Shown here: positions 58,505 to 64,000 of the stretch, in pieces
Position numbering within the stretch: position 1 is the stretch's first letter
Layout of the letters: the number at the start of each line of letters is the position of its first letter
Assembly: GCA_016713785.1 (NCBI GenBank)
Contig: JADJOM010000001.1
Location: 1-64,000 of the forward strand
Length of the DNA: 64,000 bases
Direction of reading: 5' to 3'
Source of the DNA: Gemmatimonadota bacterium
GTDB taxonomy: Bacteria; Gemmatimonadota; Gemmatimonadetes; Gemmatimonadales; GWC2-71-9
The notes under the pieces: model-generated
The model's input: only the letters and a program-made list of their open reading frames with translations
Databases searched by the model: none
Told to the model about the DNA's origin: nothing
Position numbers and translations under genes: made by a program

Positions 58505-59149
58505 AGGATCTTGCTCACCCAGGATCCCATCGGGCTGGCGGGCGGGGTCAATCTCTACGCGTATGCGGGCAATAATCCGACAAGCTTTAGCGATCCGTTT
58601 GGCCTGTGTCCACCTGAGAACCCCGACGACTACAGTGACTGTTCCCCCGGGAGCTCCGGATGGTACGCCAATCGGCTTGCTACTGGACAAGGAAACGCCG
58701 CAGTCAACTGGGTTGGGGGATCGTTAGCGACATGCGGGGAGAGTGCTCTGTGCCAAGGGGTGCTCGCTGTTGCTAGCCTTGGTGGGAGCCTCGCGGAAGG
58801 ACTTGCTGCGAAGGGTGCGACGGGGGCGATCGGCGCCACGGGTCGTGCGGGTGAAGCAGCTCTTGCAGAGCTAGGTGGAGAGTCGCAGGTCTTTTTCCGA
58901 ACGAGTCAAGGGGCGCGGTACGTAGATCAACTCGTCAGCGGGATCGCCCACGAATCGAAGGTTGGGGCCAGTTCTCTGACAAAGCTTGCACGCAGTCAGA
59001 TTGCCAAGGACGCCGAGCTTCTGAGCACCGGCCAGGTCAAGAAGGTTGTCTGGCACTTCTTCAAGAGCGCGGCGACCGGGAAGGGCGGGCCTTCCGGCCC
59101 ACTACGCGACGAACTCATCAAGAACGGCATCGAAGTACTCGTTCATTGA
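58505..59149 (+). CDS. Orphan Rhs tip K with PD-(D/E)xK-like nuclease domain
   Basis: Starts in the core end ILLTQDPIGLAGGVNLYAYA, then FSDPFGLCPPENPDDYSDCS, a hydrophobic Gly/Ala linker, and ARYVDQLVSGIAHESKVGAS...KKVVWHFFKSAATGKGGPSG...GIEVLVH. The D of YVDQ followed by ESK fits the restriction-endonuclease-fold toxins common on Rhs proteins. One of few plus-strand Rhs pieces. It has no start codon or upstream core. Confidence 0.75.
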   Translation, partial: RILLTQDPIGLAGGVNLYAYAGNNPTSFSDPFGLCPPENPDDYSDCSPGSSGWYANRLATGQGNAAVNWVGGSLATCGESALCQGVLAVASLGGSLAEGLAAKGATGAIGATGRAGEAALAELGGESQVFFRTSQGARYVDQLVSGIAHESKVGASSLTKLARSQIAKDAELLSTGQVKKVVWHFFKSAATGKGGPSGPLRDELIKNGIEVLVH

Positions 59150-59158
59150 GCGCAACAT

Positions 59159-59742
59159 ATGACTAGCTACACCTTGATTGCCCCGCCAACCTCACTTCGC
59201 TTCCGAGAAATGGAGCCGAAGGAGCTTGAACGCTACTTCGCTTGGTTCCTTGCGTCGATTCCGGAGCGGATTGAGGTGCTAAGCACTCACGTTCGTTCCA
59301 GCGAGCCCTTCTCGTCTTGGATACCCGATCGCTCTCCTGAATCGCTTGGTGCGCTCGGGGAGTGGTTCACGCACACGGTCACTTTACGTCAACGCACCAC
59401 TGAGGAGATCCAAGGTATCTATGCAAAGGGACCCGACTGGTTCACGCAGGTAGAGGTGCCTGGTGAAGAACTGACCGAGGAGACCTTCTCGCTCGCCATG
59501 GACATCGGCATGTATCTGGGTGAGATACTGCGTCAATCGGCTACCAGGCTGCAATGGAAAGCACTCAAGGGCAACAAACAGGAAGCTGACTACGGACAGC
59601 CGATCCTCCAGCCATTCAAGGGGGATTGGTTTGCAACCCTGTGCGGCTGGCCATTACACTGGCGTACGGATTGGCCGATGGTACGTACAAGGGGACACGG
59701 CTTCGTGAGCTTTACGAGACTTGGCGAGCCAGGACCGAGTAG
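59159..59742 (+). CDS. Immunity protein for the nuclease tip K (one frameshift)
   Basis: Starts nine bases after the tip stop. LRFREMEPKELERYFAWFLA and PESLGALGEWFTHTVTLRQR are typical of a cytoplasmic immunity family that follows this nuclease type. A G appears to be missing in the run near 59623; restoring it gives VRLAITLAYGLADGTYKGTR and the stop at 59742, instead of reading on to 59875. Confidence 0.7.
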
Positions 59743-59766
59743 TGATCTAGTGGCCAACCTCCGGCA

Positions 59767-59791
59767 AAGCCCGGCCCCCGTGGCCGGGCTT
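59767..59791 (+). terminator. Intrinsic-type terminator
   Basis: AAGCCCGGCC-CCCGT-GGCCGGGCTT followed by CTCGCTTCT, 25 bases after the tip K partner gene. Symmetric AA/TT ends mean it could also serve the opposite strand. Confidence 0.75.
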
Positions 59792-60008
59792 CTCGCTTCT
59801 GTCAACTTGCAGCGCGAGCTTTCGCGCGGGGGCGCACTGAGCGGCGGGCTTCGGTCAAGGCCTCGACGAGCTTGAGCACGGTGCGCCGATCAGCGGCAGG
59901 GAGCTGCCTGACCAGCTGGAGGCGCTTGGGGAGCCGGGCGGTCTTGGCGAGCAAGCGTCCACGGGCCGGAGCGTAGGTCCATCTGTCCGGCCAGCTTCGG
60001 GTGCCCCG

Positions 60009-60311
60009 CTACGCCCGGCCCGCCTTGCCCGTCCGCTTGCGCCGCGGCCGAGTCCTCGGCGTCCCATGTCCCGACGCGAGCTCGTCTCCGGGTGCGGGTG
60101 GGGCATCCGGCACCTTTCCCAGGGCCTTCAGGTAGGCCGCCCGGGACCCGCGCCGCGCCCGGGCACCCAGGTACTCCTCGGTCAGGAGGGCCGCCAGCTT
60201 CTCCGCCACCGCCGTACTGACGAACTGGTTGAGCGAAATACCCTCCCGCTCGGCGAGTTCGCGGGCGCGGGCGTTGAGAGAGTTCGGCAATCTGAGACTC
60301 AGGGCACTCAT
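60009..60311 (-). CDS. Ribbon-helix-helix antitoxin-like protein (HicB/CopG type)
   Basis: 100 residues: ALSLRLPNSLNARARELAER and GISLNQFVSTAVAEKLAALL form the RHH DNA-binding/dimerisation region. The C-terminal 40 residues are basic and proline-rich (PRTRPRRKRTGKAGRA). ATG overlaps the stop of the upstream PIN fragment (ATGA). Confidence 0.75.
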   Translation of the reverse strand: MSALSLRLPNSLNARARELAEREGISLNQFVSTAVAEKLAALLTEEYLGARARRGSRAAYLKALGKVPDAPPAPGDELASGHGTPRTRPRRKRTGKAGRA

Positions 60312-60475
60312 GGCATCCCTCGGATCTGTTCAAGCAAAGCCTGGGGAGACACCGGTGTCACCCCAACGCGCGCACTCCCCACGACGTCCCGGCGGTTGAA
60401 GGTCACGATCCGGGCGCAGCGCCCGTTGACCGCCGCTTCCAGGACCATGTCATCCTTGGTGAGCAAGCACCCCAT
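60308..60475 (-). pseudogene. C-terminal fragment of a PIN-domain toxin
   Basis: KDDMVLEAAVNGRCARIVTF followed by NRRDVVGSARVGVTPVSP matches the last third of PIN_3-type toxins, with the conserved D of DDMVLEAA and the NxRD element. The N-terminal catalytic aspartate part is absent. Paired with the RHH gene, in toxin-first order. Confidence 0.6.
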
Positions 60476-60608
60476 TGCGATCCGTCGTACCGATGCGCCG
60501 CGCTAACTCACTGCTGCTGTTCTCTTTAGTCGCCCGCTCTCAGCCACGTGCATCACAACTTAGGCGTTTTGGCCCTAGACGCGAGTTTGGAGGCCGACTC
60601 GCGGAAAC

Positions 60609-60632
60609 GCAGAAGCCCGATCTCTCGTGAGG
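60609..60632 (-). terminator. Terminator downstream of the Imm26 gene
   Basis: On the minus strand CCCGACCTC-ACGA-GAGATCGGG followed by CTTCTGCGTTT, about 45 bases after the Imm26 stop codon. The remaining 60476-60676 holds no gene. Confidence 0.6.
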
Positions 60633-60676
60633 TCGGGCCTCCGTTCTGCAGCAGACTCCACGAGAGGCCGGCGATG

Positions 60677-61156
60677 TTAGCCTTTCCGCCTTTTCAGGAC
60701 GACATTCTTGGGTCTTCTGTCTGGGTTGGCAAGGAGTGTATCCAAGAAGTTCGGGTCCTTCCAGTCATCCCAGGCGGTGAGACCGTTATACGCTTCAAGA
60801 AGTTCCTCAGCCACCGCGGCGTCGTACACTTCTGCGCCAACCCAATTCTGGTCGCGAGTATTCTCATTGGGCCAGAACCGCTTCGCCAACGCCACAGGCT
60901 GCCATCCAATGACCTTCCAGACATTGAAGTCCAGCTGCTCCCTGGTAACGGAGATCCCTGAAATGATGAGGTCGTCATCGAGGTCGAATGGCCCCTGGGC
61001 TACCTTCAATGGCACTCGAATGTCATAGAAGGCGCAAGACACAACATTCGTCATCATGTGGTCAAGCACTTGCCCGATAGTACCAACCCCATCGCTTTGC
61101 GGGACGATGAAGGTATCCCCCGGCTGCCAAGTCTGCTTCTTCTTACCCATGGGCAT
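60677..61156 (-). CDS. Imm26-family immunity protein
   Basis: About 159 residues. TWQPGDTFIVPQSDGVGTIG near the start is the Imm26 signature (W-x-x-G-D-x-F-x-x-P). Cytoplasmic, immediately after the GIY-YIG tip L. Imm26 proteins are immunity proteins of polymorphic nuclease toxins. ATG 61156 or 61150 are equivalent. Confidence 0.8.
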   Translation of the reverse strand: MPMGKKKQTWQPGDTFIVPQSDGVGTIGQVLDHMMTNVVSCAFYDIRVPLKVAQGPFDLDDDLIISGISVTREQLDFNVWKVIGWQPVALAKRFWPNENTRDQNWVGAEVYDAAVAEELLEAYNGLTAWDDWKDPNFLDTLLANPDRRPKNVVLKRRKG

Positions 61157-61161
61157 CTCTT

Positions 61162-61787
61162 CTAGGGCTTGGGAACGGTGCCACCGGCCGCGCGGTAGGC
61201 CTCGTCGTTCATCTCGAAGCGTTTGTTCGCTAGCTTGCTCGGACCGCCGTGCCGGCGAATAGCCGACTCCTCGGCAACGCGAAGCTGGGTTCCGTCGGCT
61301 CGATCAATGATGTCATACTTGTGCTTAGTGGCAAACTTCCTGTCGTGGGCCCCCACTCGCCCCTCGAACGCAGCCTCATTCTTGCTTCTACCGATGTATT
61401 GCTCGCCTGTCTTGAGATTCGTGCGGCGGTAGACGACTCCTGAGGCGCGAGACGCACTTGCCTCGGCGGCCATGGCGCTCCCTAGCGCCGCATCGACCGC
61501 CATCCCAGCGACAAATCCACCGACGTAGGACCCACTGCCCTTGTCTACGGCACTGTTCGCGTCAATGGCATCACGAACCAGGTCGGTCAGTCCAAATGAG
61601 ACCGCGTCACCGAATCCCGCAGAGAAGTGCGCTAGCCTGCACAGCCACTCGGGCGGGCACAACCCAAACGGGTCACTGAACGCAATGGGGTTGTTCCCCG
61701 CGTACGAATACAGGTTGACCCCGCCCGCGAGCCCGATGGGATCCTGGGTGAGCAGGATCCCCTGTATGGGGTCGTACCGCTACCCGC
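61162..61787 (-). CDS. Orphan Rhs tip L with GIY-YIG nuclease-like domain
   Basis: Core end YDPIQGILLTQDPIGLAGGV, then FSDPFGLCPPEWLCRLAHFS. The linker includes GGFVAGMAVDAALGSAMAAE. The tip GVVYRRTNLKTGEQYIGRSK carries the GIY...YIG pair with the downstream R, E (RVAEESAIRRHGG) and N (ANKRFEMND) expected of the fold. No start codon; the VapC gene lies just upstream. The core end is very similar to tip K. Confidence 0.78.
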
Positions 61788-61793
61788 CGGGGG

Positions 61794-62192
61794 CTACCGC
61801 CAAGGAACTGCCGTGATGCCGGCGACCACGGCGAAATGCGCGTCTCGCGTGACCAGCGTCAGGCTGTGTTCCAGGGCCAGCGCCGCGATCCAGATGTCGT
61901 TCTCGGGGATCGGTGTCCCGGCCGCTCGCAGCTCGGCCTTCACCTCGCCGTAGCGGCGGGCGGTCTCCGGTCCGCACGGCAGGAGCGCCGCGCTGGCCGC
62001 AAGGCGCTCAATCACCTCGAGGTTCTCGGTTGGCCGCCCCGACTTCCGGGCGCCGTAGTAGAGCTCCCCAAGGGCGATGGTGGGGATAAACGTTGCCGCC
62101 GCCCTCCCGGCTTCGGTGAGCGCGGCGGGCTCCCCAGCCAGGAGGGCGATCAGGATGTTGGTATCAAGGATGTACCTACCAGTTGGCGGCAT
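61794..62192 (-). CDS. vapC: VapC-type PIN-domain toxin
   Basis: About 132 residues from ATG 62192. Acidic residues of the PIN active site: ILDTNILIALL (D), ALGELYYGARKS (E), IPENDIWIAALAL (D), TLVTRDAHF (D). Predicted Mg-dependent RNase. The start overlaps the antitoxin gene by 17 bases. Confidence 0.9.
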   Translation of the reverse strand: MPPTGRYILDTNILIALLAGEPAALTEAGRAAATFIPTIALGELYYGARKSGRPTENLEVIERLAASAALLPCGPETARRYGEVKAELRAAGTPIPENDIWIAALALEHSLTLVTRDAHFAVVAGITAVPWR

Positions 62193-62391
62193 CCACGCGC
62201 TCGCAGTCTGCCTCGATCGCGGCCGCAATCCGAGTGAGGTCCTCGGGGGGAATTGTCCCGCTGAGCGCAAGCAGGGGAGTCGGGCTCGTGGCGCGCTCGA
62301 GGGCCCGGACATAGGCCAAGGCTCGCTCCTGGTCGGGCACCGGTAGGCGCCGGACACGAGCGGCCAGGTCGTCGGGAAGAGATGGGGTCAT
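62176..62391 (-). CDS. Antitoxin partner of VapC
   Basis: 71 residues: LPDDLAARVRRLPVPDQERA and IPPEDLTRIAAAIEADCERV, a short helical antitoxin without an obvious DNA-binding motif. Overlaps vapC, forming a typical two-gene module. Confidence 0.75.
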   Translation of the reverse strand: MTPSLPDDLAARVRRLPVPDQERALAYVRALERATSPTPLLALSGTIPPEDLTRIAAAIEADCERVDAANW

Positions 62392-62409
62392 GTGGCCTCC
62401 GGGTTGAGC

Positions 62410-62620
62410 GGAATATAGCTCTCCGCAAGGCCCGCGGCCTCACCCAGAAGACCCTGGCCGAACCGGTCGCCCTCCCCGCATCCAGATCCTCCGCGACGAG
62501 GCCGGCAGCGCCCAGCCCACCCTCGACGGCATCCGTAAGCTCGCCCGCGCTCTCCGGGTCAGTGCCGACGCCCTCGTCTTCGGGCAGGACGAGCGTTGCC
62601 CACACCATGATCCTTTGGCG
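62410..62620 (+). pseudogene. Relic of an Xre-family HTH regulator
   Basis: LRKARGLTQKTLAEPVA, then after a frame change near 62470 ILRDEAGSAQPTLDGIRKLA and LRVSADALVFGQDERCPHHD. The pattern and order match Xre-type antitoxin/regulators. The start is missing. 62621-62732 has no gene. Confidence 0.6.
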
Positions 62621-62732
62621 CCAGCCCCGCTGCTGGGCCTCTGCCGCGCAGCAAGGGGGCACCCCAGAATGGGCGCCCCCTTGTCACGAGGCAGGCTTCC
62701 CGGTCTTAGGATACCTCGAGGAGCAAAGGTTG

Positions 62733-63759
62733 CTACTTGGGATCGTCCGCGGACCCCCTAGCTGGCGGGGTGCCCCGAGTGAGCCGCCGAAGACTCGGCC
62801 CCTCGAGTGAAACGATCCACACGGCATCGGCATAAGCAAAGGCGACAGCATTCCCGCCCGGGGCCCACACAAGTGGCCCGACAATCCGACCCAGTCCGTT
62901 CGGCTCAGCGGGGAGGCGGGCATCCGAGGCGTCGAGGAGGACCCGACGATCCGATCCGTCGGGGCGGATCAGAACGATCGACCGCCGTTCCTGTGATACC
63001 TGAGACGCGCTCAAGACTGCGATCCACTCACCCGTAGGACTCCAAGCGGGCGAGAAGCCGGGGCCCACTACACGCTCAATCGTCCCCCGGTGTCGATGGT
63101 AACAATGTCGGACTGTGATGGGCGTGAGCGCGCGAACGCCAATCGTCGCCCGTCTGGCGCCCAAGTCGGAGTCGCATCTCCCGCGCTGTCTCCAGGCCCA
63201 CCGACAGCCCACTCCCTGGTCCCATCGGCAAGCACGATGTGGAGCGCAGGGAGCTCGTCAGGCCGATCACAGAGTGATGCAAACGCAATCATTCCGCCGC
63301 CGGGAGCCCAAGACGGTGAGGCCGAGGGGCGGAGCAAGAGCGCGCGATTGCCGACTGGGTGAGATCGTTGAGGTCGAGGCGCATCAGCTCGCCGTGCGGG
63401 CCGAACCGAGTATGAACAAGGTACCTGGCATCTGGGCTGAGAGCCAGATGATCCTCCTGCCACACCGCATCACACATTACCCCGCCTACCCGAACCTCCT
63501 CTTCGCCACTCGGGCTATCGGTCGGCGCCACGCTGTAGATGCCCGTAAGGGCGCACGCTGTAGTGGCAACATCCCCATTGAATGACTTCAGAACGCGGCG
63601 AAATACCACTCGATTACTACTGGCCAGCCATGCGACAGGAGTGTCGTTGGCGGCAGTGACGTCACTTGCCGCCCCGCCCGCCGCCCTTGTCGGCACGCAT
63701 GCGGTAGCACCTGCGGCGAGCGCCCCGAACGCGTAGCCAACTTTGCGGAGGCTGCTCAT
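62733..63759 (-). CDS. Exported TolB/PD40-like beta-propeller protein, partner of Rhs M tip (two frameshifts)
   Basis: About 342 codons from ATG 63759 with a signal peptide (AFGALAAGATACVP). Frame changes near 63330 and 63085 join four PD40-type repeats: LALSPDARYLVHTR, PSWAPGGGMIAFASL, PTWAPDGRRLAFAR, PAWSPTGEWIAVLS, plus VWAPGGNAVAFAYA. PD40 repeats form TolB-like propellers. ATG overlaps the Rhs M stop as ATGA, so it is co-translated with a metallopeptidase tip. It could be its inhibitor or an accessory protein. Confidence 0.72.
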
Positions 63760-64000
63760 TGATCACCATCCTTCCCTTCCGCACCCTCGGCCTGCGCGAC
63801 CTCATCCCGGATCTTCTTGGTCCAGTCGGTCATGCACTGCTGCGCAGCAGGTGTGCCATCGTACGAACAGGCTGTTCCCACCCCAGTGCCGGCCTTATCC
63901 CCGAGCCAGGATGCCGCATGGATGAACTCGTGGAGTGCAATGTCCACGAGGTTGTCCTTGCTCACGTCGAGGACGATGTTGCCGTTCGGGCTCCACGGCA
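63756..64000 (-). CDS. Rhs M tip, C-terminal part with HEFIH metallopeptidase motif (runs off window)
   Basis: Open to the right edge: SPNGNIVLDVSKDNLVDIAL then HEFIHAASWLGDKAGTG, ending QAEGAEGKDGDQ. The upstream core is outside the window, so membership of an Rhs protein is inferred from context and similarity of layout to cassettes E and F. Confidence 0.65.
   Translation of the reverse strand, partial: PWSPNGNIVLDVSKDNLVDIALHEFIHAASWLGDKAGTGVGTACSYDGTPAAQQCMTDWTKKIRDEVAQAEGAEGKDGDQ

Noticed and set aside
59743..59875. Extended C-terminus of the tip K immunity protein
   Set aside because: It runs through a terminator; restoring one G near 59623 gives a family-like end at 59742.
60520..60640. 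tRNA-like or attachment site near the terminator at 60609
   Set aside because: No cloverleaf or anticodon arm could be drawn; the hairpin is fully explained as a terminator.

Overview
This 64 kb, GC-rich window looks like a chromosomal accessory region of a soil or wastewater-type bacterium. Gemmatimonadota is my best guess, from protein style, GC content and Sec-exported Rhs proteins; no rRNA or marker gene confirms it. The only core-metabolism gene is the 3' end of an aconitase gene (1-1087). A repeat-rich stretch with a nucleotidyltransferase and a coiled-coil membrane protein follows. From about 3.5 kb to the right edge the window is dominated by Rhs/YD-repeat polymorphic toxin genes, nearly all on the minus strand, with insertion sequences between them.

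Layout, read on the minus strand (right to left). Two full-length, paralogous, signal-peptide Rhs genes, RhsA (9114 to 4141) and RhsD (31870 to 26823), share the same upstream sequence: the last codons of an NtrC-type regulator, an array of TGTCGCA/GTGCGACA sites and a sigma54-like motif. Orphan cassettes made of a short core end, a variable C-terminal tip and a partner gene lie in series with them. Four orphans carry the RhsD-type core (B, C, E, F; 15.6-26.2 kb) and three the RhsA-type core (G, H, I; 43-50.3 kb). A third core type (12.9-13.9 and 38.9-41.2 kb) and further tips are separated by IS110 elements sitting at the core/tip junction motif DPFGL. More divergent tips occupy 56.3-64 kb, beside a tyrosine recombinase and two toxin-antitoxin remnants or modules.

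Tip logic. The tips attached to RhsA/RhsD-type cores are mostly putative metallopeptidases: HExxH zincin motifs in E, F, G, a truncated tip at 47 kb and M; HELAE in I; HSHPN or HGHPGG JAMM-like motifs in A, B, D and H. Each is followed, often with overlapping start and stop codons, by a small exported protein or lipoprotein, which I infer to be its immunity protein. Tips of the third core type and the nuclease-like tips (GIY-YIG, PD-(D/E)xK-like) instead have partners without signal peptides (Imm26, DUF4288 and others) or a membrane partner.

Mobile DNA: two IS21 copies with perfect 5-bp target duplications, three IS110 transposase genes plus two 3'-end remnants, four IS3 elements, and REP-like hairpins. 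Many genes carry single-base frameshifts, often in homopolymers. Near-identical repeat copies differ by the same kind of indel, so much of the apparent gene breakage may be long-read sequencing error; some nonsense substitutions look like real decay.
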